64,000 bases of DNA from an uncultured Bacteroidales bacterium. Its GTDB lineage: Bacteria > Bacteroidota > Bacteroidia > Bacteroidales > Muribaculaceae. Below, piece after piece: positions 16,776 through 26,595 of the stretch. The DNA lies in contig CASEAQ010000005.1 of the NCBI GenBank assembly GCA_949285735.1, positions 1 through 64,000 of the forward strand, in the 5' to 3' direction. Every line of letters begins with the position of its first letter. Within the stretch, counting starts at the first letter, position 1. The translations under genes and the position numbers were made by a program. The notes below the pieces were generated by a model that was not told the origin of the DNA, did no database searches, and saw nothing but the letters and a program-made list of their open reading frames with translations.

Positions 16776-16793
16776 GACTGATTCGTTTTAAAG

Positions 16794-18614
16794 TTATTTT
16801 TGGTTCAATGAGTTCACAATGCGTTCATTTATCGCTTTCAGGCGTTTCTCGTCGAGTTTCACCACCTTGCGGTCGTAGGTCATCAATCCGTTCACTTCCA
16901 CTTCCACGTCGGTAATTTGCGTATATACGGCAGCACTGAATCCGCGCCCTATCATGTCATAAAGCATATTGGCATACTTCTCATATTCGTCGGTAACCTC
17001 CTTGCTCGAATTAAACTGCACATACCCCCAGTTGCGGTCAGGCTCCCAAATGTGGTCTTTCAACACAAGTCCTATGCCGCCATATTCGCCAAGCACAGTC
17101 ACGCGCTGGGCATCATAGAGATACATTTCTGGCGCAGGATAATTATGCAAGTCGAGTATGTCGCCGCAGGTGTAATGATTGCCGCCACTGGCAGGATTTA
17201 CAAGGCGTGTAGGGTCGTATGCCTTGGTCCATTCGGCAATTTCCTGCGTCTTGAATTGCCCCCATGCCTCGTTAAACGGTACCCATGTACCTATGCAGGG
17301 ATAGGAATACAGGCAGTCGATAATCTCTTTCCACTCCTTGCGGTAGCATTCTTCCGACTTTGCCGAGCGTTTCCTTTCTGTGCCATCGAAGTATTGGCGG
17401 TTTTGCCACTCTGGTCCTCTGTCGCCGCTGGGCATATCTTGCCAAACAATGATGCCGATGCTGTCGCAATAGGCATACCAGCGAGCAGGTTCCACCTTGA
17501 TGTGCTTGCGAATCATGTTATAACCAAAATCCTTGGTTTTCTGTATGTCATACTTCAATGCTTCATCGGTAGGTGCTGTATAAAGTCCGTCGGGCCACCA
17601 ACCTTGGTCGAGAGGTCCAAACTGGAACACAGGTTCGTTGTTAAGCTCCATGCGCATAATGCCATTTTTGTCACGGCCAGCCGAGAACTTCCGCATGGCA
17701 GTGTAGCTGTCAACCTCGTCAATCACCTTGCTGCCATTTTTCAACCTCACCTTGAGGGTGTATAAGAATGGAGATGCCGGTGACCACAATTTCACATCGG
17801 CAGGCATGGCAATCTCCACTGTCTCGTTGTTCATACTCCTGCCCTCGGCAACGAGTGTCTCACCATCGTAAACAAGCACTTCGTGTATGTCGGTGGCGAC
17901 AGCCTCGTCGGTATTTACCTTCACGCTCAAAATATTCTTGTCGATGTCGGGGGTAGTTTTCAAGTCGGTAATATAGTGTTCCGACACTGGTTCGAGCCAC
18001 ACCGTCTGCCAAATTCCCGATACTGGTGTGTACCATATACCGTTGGGCTTGTTCACCTGTTTCCCACGAGGCTGGTACCCGTCGTCGGTCGGATCCCACA
18101 CTTTCACCTCAACCACATTTTCCGATTTGCGGTTGATGGCAGATGTAACATCAAATGTGAACGGAGTAAAACCGCCTGTGTGGCTTCCCACCTTGATTCC
18201 GTTAACCCATACTTCGGTTTTCCAGTCAACAGCACCGAAGTGTAACAATATCTTTTTGCCATTCCAGTTTTTGGGTACAGTAAACGTGCGGTGATACCAC
18301 AACTCTTTTTCCGCACCAAGGCTTTTGCCTACACCAGACAACGACGACTCCACTGCAAATGGTACAAGAATTTTCCCGTCAAACTCATCGGGTGTTGCCG
18401 ACCGATTGACTTCCGTGATTTTGTAATCCCACAGCCCATTCAAGTTCATCCAGTCGCCACGCTCCATCAATGGGCGAGGGTATTCGGGTAACACATTGTT
18501 GATGTCAATCTCATCTGCCCACTTGGTCTTGATGCGGTTCCCGGCAGGCGACCATTGTTGCGCCCATGCCATCAGCCCCAGCGACATAATACATAATAAA
18601 AATATTTTTTTCAT
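16794..18614 (-). CDS. Secreted GH2 beta-glycosidase
   Basis: First gene of the leftward operon. The 606-residue protein has a signal peptide (about residues 1-19), a GH2 sugar-binding jelly roll (about 50-205), an immunoglobulin-like domain (about 210-305) and a TIM barrel (about 310-600). The acid/base is E449 in W-V-P-F-N-E-A-W-G and the nucleophile is E510 in T-V-L-G-E-Y-G-G. Members of this compact Bacteroidota group include beta-galactosidases, beta-glucuronidases and arabinosidases, so the exact sugar is left open; in this PUL a side-chain galactose or arabinopyranose is plausible. Expected location is periplasmic. Confidence 0.85.
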   Translation of the reverse strand: MKKIFLLCIMSLGLMAWAQQWSPAGNRIKTKWADEIDINNVLPEYPRPLMERGDWMNLNGLWDYKITEVNRSATPDEFDGKILVPFAVESSLSGVGKSLGAEKELWYHRTFTVPKNWNGKKILLHFGAVDWKTEVWVNGIKVGSHTGGFTPFTFDVTSAINRKSENVVEVKVWDPTDDGYQPRGKQVNKPNGIWYTPVSGIWQTVWLEPVSEHYITDLKTTPDIDKNILSVKVNTDEAVATDIHEVLVYDGETLVAEGRSMNNETVEIAMPADVKLWSPASPFLYTLKVRLKNGSKVIDEVDSYTAMRKFSAGRDKNGIMRMELNNEPVFQFGPLDQGWWPDGLYTAPTDEALKYDIQKTKDFGYNMIRKHIKVEPARWYAYCDSIGIIVWQDMPSGDRGPEWQNRQYFDGTERKRSAKSEECYRKEWKEIIDCLYSYPCIGTWVPFNEAWGQFKTQEIAEWTKAYDPTRLVNPASGGNHYTCGDILDLHNYPAPEMYLYDAQRVTVLGEYGGIGLVLKDHIWEPDRNWGYVQFNSSKEVTDEYEKYANMLYDMIGRGFSAAVYTQITDVEVEVNGLMTYDRKVVKLDEKRLKAINERIVNSLNQK

Positions 18615-18866
18615 ATAGGTAAAGTTTTTTAGTAATTAACTGGTAATATGCTAAGTGTCTTAAAAGGTAGTGGAAAATTTCCATCAGCAAATTTATCTAA
18701 TGCAATCTCAAATTAATGGTAATATTCTTCAATTAAATATCGCTATTGTTGCAAAACACAGATAAGACATTTTTTGAATAAATAATTTCAACCGCCTGCA
18801 CCCCACTGAAGTAAATTTGTACAGCTTTTCACAACAACGCATTTTTTACCATTAAAATAACTTGAC
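18615..18866. promoter_or_regulatory. Divergent promoter region between the two central PUL operons
   Basis: This 252-base AT-rich gap separates divergent operon starts. For the rightward operon TAAATTTG at 18812-18819 matches the Bacteroidota -7 box TAnnTTTG; no clear -33 TTTG stands at the right distance (TTTC at 18786-18789 is closest). For the leftward operon the complement of 18688-18695 also reads TAAATTTG. Binding sites for the AraC-type output of the hybrid regulator would be expected here but I could not identify a repeat that proves them. Confidence 0.5.
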
Positions 18867-20408
18867 ATGAAGAAATCGTTTAAAATGCCAATCCTGCTAA
18901 TTCTGCTCTTTTTCTCGTTCAGCTTTTCGGGGAAGGCGGCAGAGACATTTTCCAACCCATTAATATATGCCGACGTTCCCGACGTTGACGTTATACGGGT
19001 CGGTAGCGACTATTATATGGTAAGCACCACGGCACACATGTCACCGGGCGCGCCCATCATGCACTCCAAGAATATGGTGGACTGGGAAATCATAAGCTAC
19101 GTTTTCGACACTCTCGACGAAAGCCCCAAAAACAATCTTGAAGGCGGCAACATATACAGCCGCGGGCAATGGGCAGCGTCGCTCCGATACAACGATGGCA
19201 AGTTCTACGTTTTCTTCGGAACAGGCAACAAGTCTTATCTATATTCTACCGACAATCCTGCCGGGAAATGGCACATGGAATGTGTCATAGACGAATATCT
19301 GCACGATGCCTCGCTGCTGTTCGACGACAACGGCAAGACCTATATTGCGTATGGTGGAAGCCACATAAAGATACGCGAGTTCAAAAACGACTTGTCGGGG
19401 ATAAATCCCGACGGGCTCGACGTGGAAGTCATCTCGGGAGAACCGGCAGGACTGCTCGAAGGCACACACTTCTACAAATTCGACGGCAAATATTACTTGA
19501 CGCTCATCTGGTGGCCACAAGGCGGAATACGCACGCAACTATGCTTCCGTTCCGACAAAATCGACGGAAAGTATGAAATGAAAACAATCCTGTCCGACGA
19601 CATGGGATATGCAGGACATGGCGTGGCACAAGGCTGCTTCATCGACACCGAAGATGGCAGATGGTATGCCATGCTGTTTCAAGACCACGAGGCAGTGGGC
19701 AGAGTGCCGGTGCTGATGCCGTGCCGGTGGATTGACGGCTGGCCCATGCTTGGCGATGACGATGGGCGTGTGCCCAAGACGATGGAGAAACCCGTCCAAG
19801 GCTTTGACGGGGAAACCAATATTATCGTCAGCGACAATTTCGACAACGCCCCTCACTTGGGGCTGACTTGGCAATGGAACCACAACCCCGACAATTCGCT
19901 ATGGTCGCTCACAGAACGTCCAGGATTCCTACGGCTGAAAACAGGCTCTGTCGTAAACAATATATTTGAAGCTCGCAACACCCTCACACAACGCACCTCG
20001 GGTCCACGGTGTGCAGGAGTCGTGGCAATGGAACTCAGTGCCATGAACGAAGGCGACAATGCCGGGCTGGTAGCTTTCTGCTCCGAACCGGGAATGATAT
20101 ACGTCTCCAAGGAGACAGGCGGAAAGAAATATATCGTGATGGCAGACCGCGGTGTCGAGAAAGAACGTGTAGCGATAAATGCCGACCGCATTTATCTGAA
20201 AATGCTGTGCGACTTCACCTCAGACGATGCCTATTTCTATTATAGCCTCGACAATGAAAACTGGACTCGCATCGGCAGCAAGTTCCACATGATTTTCAGC
20301 ATGGCGCATTTCACTGGTAACAAATTCGCCATATTCAACTACTCGACCAAGACTGCCGGCGGATATGTCGATATCGACTTCTTCAAGTTTGACAACAACC
20401 CTCAATAA
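18867..20408 (+). CDS. GH43 glycosidase with C-terminal beta-sandwich
   Basis: The 513-residue protein has a signal peptide (about residues 1-24), a GH43 five-bladed propeller (about 28-310) and a C-terminal concanavalin-like domain of the beta-xylosidase type (about 320-510, TWQWNHNPDNSLWSL onward). Likely catalytic residues are the base D39 in A-D-V-P-D-V-D-V-I, D147 in L-H-D-A-S-L-L-F, and the acid E198 in L-L-E-G-T-H-F-Y-K. Enzymes with this layout are alpha-L-arabinofuranosidases, beta-xylosidases or bifunctional. It is the first gene of the rightward operon, 26 bases before the GH5-like gene. Expected in the periplasm. Confidence 0.87.
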   Translation: MKKSFKMPILLILLFFSFSFSGKAAETFSNPLIYADVPDVDVIRVGSDYYMVSTTAHMSPGAPIMHSKNMVDWEIISYVFDTLDESPKNNLEGGNIYSRGQWAASLRYNDGKFYVFFGTGNKSYLYSTDNPAGKWHMECVIDEYLHDASLLFDDNGKTYIAYGGSHIKIREFKNDLSGINPDGLDVEVISGEPAGLLEGTHFYKFDGKYYLTLIWWPQGGIRTQLCFRSDKIDGKYEMKTILSDDMGYAGHGVAQGCFIDTEDGRWYAMLFQDHEAVGRVPVLMPCRWIDGWPMLGDDDGRVPKTMEKPVQGFDGETNIIVSDNFDNAPHLGLTWQWNHNPDNSLWSLTERPGFLRLKTGSVVNNIFEARNTLTQRTSGPRCAGVVAMELSAMNEGDNAGLVAFCSEPGMIYVSKETGGKKYIVMADRGVEKERVAINADRIYLKMLCDFTSDDAYFYYSLDNENWTRIGSKFHMIFSMAHFTGNKFAIFNYSTKTAGGYVDIDFFKFDNNPQ

Positions 20409-20433
20409 ACATAAACACTAAAAACTAAATATT

Positions 20434-21504
20434 ATGAATATCATCAACAAATTGCTTGTAGTGGTGGCAATGCTATTGCCTCTCTTCACTCCTGCACTTG
20501 CCCAAAACAATGGGGTGTGGAGCAAGGAAAAAGCCATCGAGTGGGGCAAAAACAACCCTTGGTATTGTGGCGTAAATTATATTCCCTCAAACGCAATCAA
20601 CTACACTGCCATGTGGGACAAGACAAGTTTTTCGCCCGACGTGATAGAACGTGAAATGCAACTCATGCAGGAGCTTGGCATGAATTGCGCCAGAGTGGTG
20701 CTGCAATATGCCGTGTATGAAGAAGACCCCGAGTATTTTATCAACACGCTCGACAAGTTTCTGTCGATTTGCGACCGACATGGAGTGAAAGTTATGCCTT
20801 GCTTTTTCGACGACTGCGCATTTGGCGTAAACACCGACCCCAAAACAGGTGTACAGCCCGAGCCTCTCGAAGGGTGGTATGCATGGGCATGGTCGCCCTC
20901 ACCAGGCTACACTATGGTTGTCGATGAACGCACCCACGGCAAGCTCGAGAAGTATGTAACCGACGTAATGACACACTTCAAGAACGACGACCGCATATTT
21001 GTGTGGGATTTGTATAACGAACCCACCAATACCACAATGCCCGAACGCAGTTGGCCGCTGCTCAAGAAGGTATTTTCCTGGGCAAGAAAAGTCAATCCGT
21101 CACAACCAATCACAACGGGTATGTGGAACGGCAACAAAGAATTGAACGACTTCCTTGCTGCCAACTCCGATATAATCACATTCCACTGCTATGCTTCCAA
21201 AGAAGAGACCGAAAAGGTGATGAAACAGCACCTGACACACGGTCGCCCCGTGATATGTACCGAGTGGATGAACCGGGTGGCTAAATCCTACATACTCGAC
21301 ATATTGCCCATGTTCAAGGAGGCTAATGTGGGGTGTGAACTTTGGGGTCTCGTAAATGGCAAGACGCAGACCCATCTCTGCTGGGGTCACCGCCCCGAAA
21401 ACTTGCCATACACGGGCGAATGGCAGCACGACATTTTCAGAAACGACCTCACTCCATACGACCAGGAAGAAATCGACCTGATAAAATCATTAACTAAGAA
21501 GTAA
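20434..21504 (+). CDS. Secreted GH5-like (clan GH-A) glycosidase
   Basis: The 356-residue protein carries a signal peptide cleaved near ALA-Q24 and one TIM barrel. The clan GH-A catalytic pair is visible: acid/base E196 in V-W-D-L-Y-N-E-P-T-N and nucleophile E277 in P-V-I-C-T-E-W-M-N-R. Bacteroidota proteins of this type are often labelled beta-xylanase or cellulase-family; I cannot assign a family number or substrate with confidence. Operon context (GH43 before, GH51 after) suggests action on a backbone or side chain of an arabinose-containing glycan. It is the only endo-type candidate in the visible PUL. Confidence 0.75.
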   Translation: MNIINKLLVVVAMLLPLFTPALAQNNGVWSKEKAIEWGKNNPWYCGVNYIPSNAINYTAMWDKTSFSPDVIEREMQLMQELGMNCARVVLQYAVYEEDPEYFINTLDKFLSICDRHGVKVMPCFFDDCAFGVNTDPKTGVQPEPLEGWYAWAWSPSPGYTMVVDERTHGKLEKYVTDVMTHFKNDDRIFVWDLYNEPTNTTMPERSWPLLKKVFSWARKVNPSQPITTGMWNGNKELNDFLAANSDIITFHCYASKEETEKVMKQHLTHGRPVICTEWMNRVAKSYILDILPMFKEANVGCELWGLVNGKTQTHLCWGHRPENLPYTGEWQHDIFRNDLTPYDQEEIDLIKSLTKK

Positions 21505-21540
21505 TTCTATTCTTTACATTTTCAATATCACACCCAAACA

Positions 21541-23100
21541 ATGGATAAAACAATTCTTGCAGGACTGCTGTTATTGACAGGTTCTGCCGTTGCCAACGCT
21601 GCAACACCCGCTACTACCGTAATAACCGTACAAGCCGACCAGCCGAGGCAAACCATAAGCCGACACATATACGGACATTTTGCCGAACATCTCGGACGCT
21701 GCATATACGACGGCTTCTGGGTCGATTCAAACTTAAACGTTGAAAAGGACGGACGCATACGCATGGACATCGTGAATGCCTTGCGCAACATAGATATTCC
21801 CAACCTGCGCTGGCCCGGCGGCTGCTATGCCGACGAATACCAGTGGCGCGACGGCATAGGCGACCCAGCAACCCGACCTGCCACCGTCAACAGCAACTGG
21901 GGCGGCATCACCGAAGACAACAGCTTCGGCACCGACGAGTTTATGAAACTTTGCGACTTGCTCGATTGCGAACCATATATCTCGGCAAACATGGGTACTG
22001 CCACCTCGAAAGACTTGCGCGACTGGATAGAATACCTCAACTACAAAGGCGACTCCTACCTCACAGGTTTGCGCAAGGAGAACGGACACCCCGAACCATA
22101 CGGAGTAAGTTTCTTTGGCATCGGGAATGAGAGTTGGGGATGCGGCGGACACATGACTCCCGAACATTATGCCGACGAGTTTCGCAAATATCAGGGATAT
22201 GCCCGCGACTACTCGGGCTTCAAAATCAACAAAATAGCTTGCGGACCAAACGCTACAGACTACAATTGGATGGAAGTGTGCCTGAAGAACATCCCACACT
22301 ACATGATGTGGGGCATATCGCTGCACTACTACACCATCGCCACAGGCGACTGGGGCAAAAAAGGGTCGTCAACGCAGTTTGGCGAAGATGAATACTTCGG
22401 CGGCATCAAGAATGCTTTGTTCATGGAAACATTGCTCAACAACTACTCTGCCATAATGGACAAGTATGACCCAAGCCGCAAGATAGCACTCGTGGTTGAC
22501 GAATGGGGAATATGGACCGATGTGATACCCGAAACCAACCCTGGCTTCCTGTACCAGCAAAATACCATGCGCGACGCTTTGATTGCCGCCTCGACGCTCA
22601 ACATCTTCAACAACTACTCGTTCCGTGTGCGCATGGCAAACTTGGCTCAAGCAATCAACGTCCTCCAGTCGCTCGTGCTGACCGACAAAGAACGTATGCT
22701 GCTCACTCCCACATATCACATCTTCAAGATGTATAAAGTGCACCACGATGCCAGCCTGCTGCAATCGACAGTGAGCACAAACGACTATAAGCTCGGCAAC
22801 GAGTCTGTGCCAGAAGTCAACGTTTCGGCATCAAAGGACAGCAACGGCAAAATGCACGTGTCGATAGTAAACGTGAACCCGCACAAGAGCATCGACACCG
22901 AAGTAATATTGAACGGACTGGCTGCAATCGGCGACATATCGGGTGAAATTGTAACCTCGGCTGCATACACCGACTACAACTCATTCGACGACACCGGCAA
23001 GATTACGATAACAGAGTTCAACGATTTCAAGAAGAAAGGCAACAACACCGTAAGCCTCAATTTGCCGCCGCTCAGTGTTGTAACCCTTGAGATACAATAG
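21541..23100 (+). CDS. GH51 alpha-L-arabinofuranosidase
   Basis: The 519-residue protein begins with a signal peptide (MDKTILAGLLLLTGSAVANA) and continues as GH51: ISRHIYGHFAEHLGRCIYDG at 39-58, LRWPGGCYADEYQWRDGIG at 89-107, acid/base E197 in F-G-I-G-N-E-S-W-G-C-G and nucleophile E321 in L-V-V-D-E-W-G-I-W. The C-terminal beta-sandwich ends at the expected length. It removes alpha-L-arabinofuranosyl residues from arabinan, arabinoxylan or arabinogalactan side chains. Last gene of the rightward operon, followed by a terminator at 23199. Confidence 0.93.
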   Translation: MDKTILAGLLLLTGSAVANAATPATTVITVQADQPRQTISRHIYGHFAEHLGRCIYDGFWVDSNLNVEKDGRIRMDIVNALRNIDIPNLRWPGGCYADEYQWRDGIGDPATRPATVNSNWGGITEDNSFGTDEFMKLCDLLDCEPYISANMGTATSKDLRDWIEYLNYKGDSYLTGLRKENGHPEPYGVSFFGIGNESWGCGGHMTPEHYADEFRKYQGYARDYSGFKINKIACGPNATDYNWMEVCLKNIPHYMMWGISLHYYTIATGDWGKKGSSTQFGEDEYFGGIKNALFMETLLNNYSAIMDKYDPSRKIALVVDEWGIWTDVIPETNPGFLYQQNTMRDALIAASTLNIFNNYSFRVRMANLAQAINVLQSLVLTDKERMLLTPTYHIFKMYKVHHDASLLQSTVSTNDYKLGNESVPEVNVSASKDSNGKMHVSIVNVNPHKSIDTEVILNGLAAIGDISGEIVTSAAYTDYNSFDDTGKITITEFNDFKKKGNNTVSLNLPPLSVVTLEIQ

Positions 23101-23198
23101 TCTATAAAACATATATGCGGCTGCGTAACAGCCTACACACTTCAATTAGAGTAGTTCATTAATAGTTTGGTTGTTTTAGGATTGATAAAACCTGGCCC

Positions 23199-23242
23199 GA
23201 CACCCCCAACAAAATGCAAAATCAATGGGGGTGTCTTTTTTT
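23199..23242 (+). terminator. Rho-independent terminator of the rightward GH43-GH5-GH51 operon
   Basis: GACACCCCC (23199-23207) pairs perfectly with GGGGGTGTC (23227-23235) and is followed by seven T (23236-23242). Confidence 0.9.
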
Positions 23243-23246
23243 CGCA

Positions 23247-23282
23247 TAAAAAACGGTAGCCACGCAATTTGCGCAGCTACCG
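23247..23282 (-). terminator. Rho-independent terminator of the leftward SusCD operon
   Basis: CGGTAGC (23254-23260) pairs with GCTACCG (23276-23282); on the minus strand six T follow. It lies 29 bases beyond the stop of the GH43 gene at 23312, so the two convergent operons are separated by back-to-back terminators. Confidence 0.85.
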
Positions 23283-23311
23283 CACATTAGTCTTATTATC
23301 GCTTATTGCCT

Positions 23312-24421
23312 TTACTTGGCAGATGGCTTGCTTAATTCCACCCCCTTTGCCACAGGAACGCCAAACACTGGATAACCGTTTTCCCACGTGAATTTCTGTG
23401 CACGTGGTGAACGCCCCTCTCCTTGCACTTGAGAGTCGTATTGAACGTCACGTGCATGATACAAGATGTAATATTCGCTGCTGTCGGGCGACATGAAGAA
23501 GCTGTTATGCCCTGGTGCATATACCCCAGCCTCGGGATTTTGGCTAAACACTGGCTTGTCCGATTTCTTCCACGACTTCGGGTCAAGCAGATTGCCGCTT
23601 GCATCGGCTGTCAACAAGCCAAGCTGGTAATATGGCGTCCACACGCCGCTTGCCGAATAAATGATGTGAACCAACTTCCCGTTGGGGCTTACCAGCGGTT
23701 GCGGACCTTCGTTGACATATATGATTTTGTCAAACGGATTGCGCCCGTCGGCTTCCTTGTAATTCATCTCCCAGTCATATTCAGGCTTGGAAATCAATAT
23801 GCGCTCAGAGTCTATCGTCCACGGATTGGACATGTGGGCAATATATATGCACTGCACTTGCTTGTCGGGATAGACTTGTGGCCAACCCGACCATGTAGCA
23901 TACAATTCTCCGCCTATTTCAAACACCGACGCATCGATGCCCCAATTGTTGCCCTTGTCGGTCTGCAACCTTCCTTTCATTACAAAAGTACCCTCCATCG
24001 GGTTGTCGCTCGCATTTTCCAGCACATACATCTGGTGATAGGGAACAACTCCGTCGGGGTCAACTATCGAAACATAGATATACCACTTCCCGTCAATGCG
24101 GTGTATCTCGGGTGCCCAAATGCTGTGCATCTTCGAGCCTTCCTCGGGTCGCCACACAGTCTTGTGCTCGGCTTCACGCAACTCGGTCAGGTCGGCAGTT
24201 TCCCACAGTTCGAGCCTGTCGCCCACGGTGTTCATGTAATAATACTTGCCCTTGTAAAAGTAGCTCCAGGGGTCGGCACCACGGTCGAGCAAGGGGTTGG
24301 TGAAAACGGTTTCCTCGTCATTGGTTGCAGCATTCTCGTTGCTGGCTGGCGATGTTGCACACGATTGTGCCGAGAGCATCAACAGCACGCCTGTTATGAA
24401 ATTAATATTCTTTATCCTCAT
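23312..24421 (-). CDS. GH43 lipoprotein, paralogue of the next gene
   Basis: The 369-residue protein has a lipoprotein signal (acyl-Cys at 21, LMLSAQSC) and a single five-bladed propeller. GH43 catalytic positions are D50 in R-G-A-D-P-W, D163 in W-G-I-D-A-S-V-F and E238 in Y-V-N-E-G-P-Q-P-L. The N-E-G-P motif after a long propeller is typical of arabinofuranosidase-type GH43 enzymes in Bacteroidota. It lies 6 bases after its close paralogue and ends the susCD operon. A surface or periplasm-facing outer-membrane anchor is expected. Confidence 0.87.
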   Translation of the reverse strand: MRIKNINFITGVLLMLSAQSCATSPASNENAATNDEETVFTNPLLDRGADPWSYFYKGKYYYMNTVGDRLELWETADLTELREAEHKTVWRPEEGSKMHSIWAPEIHRIDGKWYIYVSIVDPDGVVPYHQMYVLENASDNPMEGTFVMKGRLQTDKGNNWGIDASVFEIGGELYATWSGWPQVYPDKQVQCIYIAHMSNPWTIDSERILISKPEYDWEMNYKEADGRNPFDKIIYVNEGPQPLVSPNGKLVHIIYSASGVWTPYYQLGLLTADASGNLLDPKSWKKSDKPVFSQNPEAGVYAPGHNSFFMSPDSSEYYILYHARDVQYDSQVQGEGRSPRAQKFTWENGYPVFGVPVAKGVELSKPSAK

Positions 24422-24427
24422 AATGTT

Positions 24428-25525
24428 TTATTTTGTTCCTGATGGTTTGCTTAATTGTTTATCCCTTGGCAGCGGCTTGCCAAACACAGGGAAGTCGTTC
24501 TCATCCCATGTGAACTTCTGTGCACGCGGCGAACGAGTGTCGCCTTGCCCCTCGGGATCGACTTGGGTATCCCGGGCATGATATAAAATGTAATATTCAG
24601 TACTGTCGGGCGACATGAAGAAGCTGTTATGCCCGGTGCCATACACTCCAGCCGATGGGTCTTGGCGGAACACCGGCTCCTTCGATTTAGTCCAAGATGC
24701 TGGGTCGAGCAGGTTGTCTCCAACTTTTGCCGTCAGCAGCCCAAGTGCATAATATGGAGTCCACACGCCACTTGCCGAATAAGCTATATGAATATATTTC
24801 CCGTTGGGGCTTTTCAACGGCTGGGGTCCTTCGTTCACATATACCGTGTATGACGGATTCCACCCTTTCTCGTTCTTGTGATGCCTTTCCCACTCAAGTT
24901 CGGGCTTTGAAATCAACACACGTTCCGACCCGAGCGTCCACGGATTTGCCATTTCGGCAATATATATGCACTGCGTTTCGGTATCGACACGCCGAGTCTG
25001 CCACCCCGACCACACCATGTATAACTTGCCGTTGTTTTCAAACAACGAACCGTCGATAGCCCAATTGTTGTCCTTGTCGGTGCTGATGCGCCCCTTCATC
25101 TCAAAGTTGCCCTCAAACGGGTCGGCATTCACGTTCTCAAGCACATAGAGCTGGTGATTGTCGGTGTTGCCGTCGTCGGCTGCATAGTATATATACCACT
25201 TGCCGTCCAAGTTGTGTATCTCGGGTGCCCACAAGTGATACTTGTTTGATTCGTCGGTAGGCACCCACACGGTTTTCTTCTCGGCGTTGCGGAGGTCGGT
25301 GATGTCGCTTGTTCTCCACAGCACCAAGCTGTCTTGCATGGTGTGCATGTAATAATACGTTCCATTGTGGAAAATAGCCCACGGGTCGGGTCCACGGTCG
25401 AGCAACGGATTGACATACGTCGATGTTACCACTTCATTCTCGCTGTCGGTTGTTTTTGATCCTGTACACGCACAGTTGAGAGAAATCATCAAAGAGACAA
25501 CCGAAAATAAATAAACGCGTTTCAT
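24428..25525 (-). CDS. GH43 lipoprotein
   Basis: A 365-residue GH43 protein with lipoprotein Cys at about 20 (SLNCAC). Catalytic residues by motif are D47 in R-G-P-D-P-W, D158 in W-A-I-D-G-S-L-F and E232 in Y-V-N-E-G-P-Q-P-L. It shares long identical stretches with the downstream protein (for example SASGVWTPYY, GHNSFFMSPDS and GRSPRAQKFTW versus TRSPRAQKFTW), so the two arose by tandem duplication; differences around the active-site loops may give different linkage preference. Confidence 0.87.
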   Translation of the reverse strand: MKRVYLFSVVSLMISLNCACTGSKTTDSENEVVTSTYVNPLLDRGPDPWAIFHNGTYYYMHTMQDSLVLWRTSDITDLRNAEKKTVWVPTDESNKYHLWAPEIHNLDGKWYIYYAADDGNTDNHQLYVLENVNADPFEGNFEMKGRISTDKDNNWAIDGSLFENNGKLYMVWSGWQTRRVDTETQCIYIAEMANPWTLGSERVLISKPELEWERHHKNEKGWNPSYTVYVNEGPQPLKSPNGKYIHIAYSASGVWTPYYALGLLTAKVGDNLLDPASWTKSKEPVFRQDPSAGVYGTGHNSFFMSPDSTEYYILYHARDTQVDPEGQGDTRSPRAQKFTWDENDFPVFGKPLPRDKQLSKPSGTK

Positions 25526-25554
25526 CTTTTCTCTGTTATGTTTTTATGTTAATG

Positions 25555-26583
25555 TTACCAACCTTTATATTTTGCCATGGCATTTGTCACATTCCACCTG
25601 AAATACTCAAATGCAGTTGACAACGATGCCCTTTGGAACGGCGGCATCTCATACGATACAACCTTGCCATTGCTCCCCTCGATGGTCACTGTCACCTGCG
25701 GCGAGCGAAGTATGTGCTTTGCGTCTTCGGGGAAAATAAATATCCTCATGTCAGCCTCCGATGCACTGCTGCCGTCAGGTTCTGATTCGGTAAAATCGCT
25801 TTTCAGCCGATAAGAATATGCGGCATCGCCAGTTTCGAATTTTATCGACTTCATTCCCGGCAATTTCTCGGCATTCACACTCAACCTGAAAGCCAACTGC
25901 ATATTGTTTTCCTTGGTGCGCTGGTTGTAGAACGCCAACGACACCTTCACTCCATCGGCAAACACGTGGCACGGAGCTTCCCAATAGAAATGCTGTACCC
26001 CTGGAAACCGCTTTTCGACACACGGATAATGATACAACGAATATGCCTCAACCTTGCCATCACCGACCTTAACCAAATAATCGGCATCGGAATAAACCGA
26101 CAAGGAATCGGCAGCATAATCTGCCGCACCAAAGAAAGCATCAAGTTGCGCTGTCGCAAAGTTGCGAGTTGCTTCATCTTGTGCATCGAAGTAAAACGTA
26201 ATGCCATAAACGGTGCTGTCGCACAGTGCGTATTCCACTCCAGTGAATACGCTCTTGTTATACAAACGCCTTACTTCCGTTGTTGCCATATTGCCGTCAA
26301 CATGGGCAAACTTCACTTGCGATGCTGCATTCAACTTATATCCGAATGGCATCACCTCGCGCGTTCCACGGTCGTCCATATCGGGGAAATTCAGCATCGG
26401 CCTCGCATCTTCTGCTACCAGCGTTCCAAGCAAGTTGTATCTTGCCGTTTCGCCAATCGCCCTGTGCGACACATTGCCTGTCGCTTCGAGATAATTTTCG
26501 GTTTGGGGCAATCGGGGTTGTTGCGCCAACATTGTAAAGTTGGCTGCAACCAGCAAGAGTGAAAATATAATTTCTTTCATCAT
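25555..26583 (-). CDS. Secreted protein of unknown function conserved with the PUL
   Basis: The 342-residue product has a signal peptide (MKEIIFSLLLVAANFTMLAQ) and no lipobox. It contains beta-rich stretches such as YNLLGTLVAEDARPMLNFPDMDDRG, FYWEAPCHVFADGVKVSLAFYNQRTKENNMQLAFRL and FRWNVTNAMAKYKGW. I do not recognise a family and see no CAZyme catalytic signature. It lies 12 bases after the alpha/alpha-barrel gene and 29 before a GH43 gene, within the susCD operon, so a role in binding or processing the same glycan is likely by context only. Confidence 0.75.
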   Translation of the reverse strand: MMKEIIFSLLLVAANFTMLAQQPRLPQTENYLEATGNVSHRAIGETARYNLLGTLVAEDARPMLNFPDMDDRGTREVMPFGYKLNAASQVKFAHVDGNMATTEVRRLYNKSVFTGVEYALCDSTVYGITFYFDAQDEATRNFATAQLDAFFGAADYAADSLSVYSDADYLVKVGDGKVEAYSLYHYPCVEKRFPGVQHFYWEAPCHVFADGVKVSLAFYNQRTKENNMQLAFRLSVNAEKLPGMKSIKFETGDAAYSYRLKSDFTESEPDGSSASEADMRIFIFPEDAKHILRSPQVTVTIEGSNGKVVSYEMPPFQRASLSTAFEYFRWNVTNAMAKYKGW

Positions 26584-26595
26584 AGTCGTGTCGGG

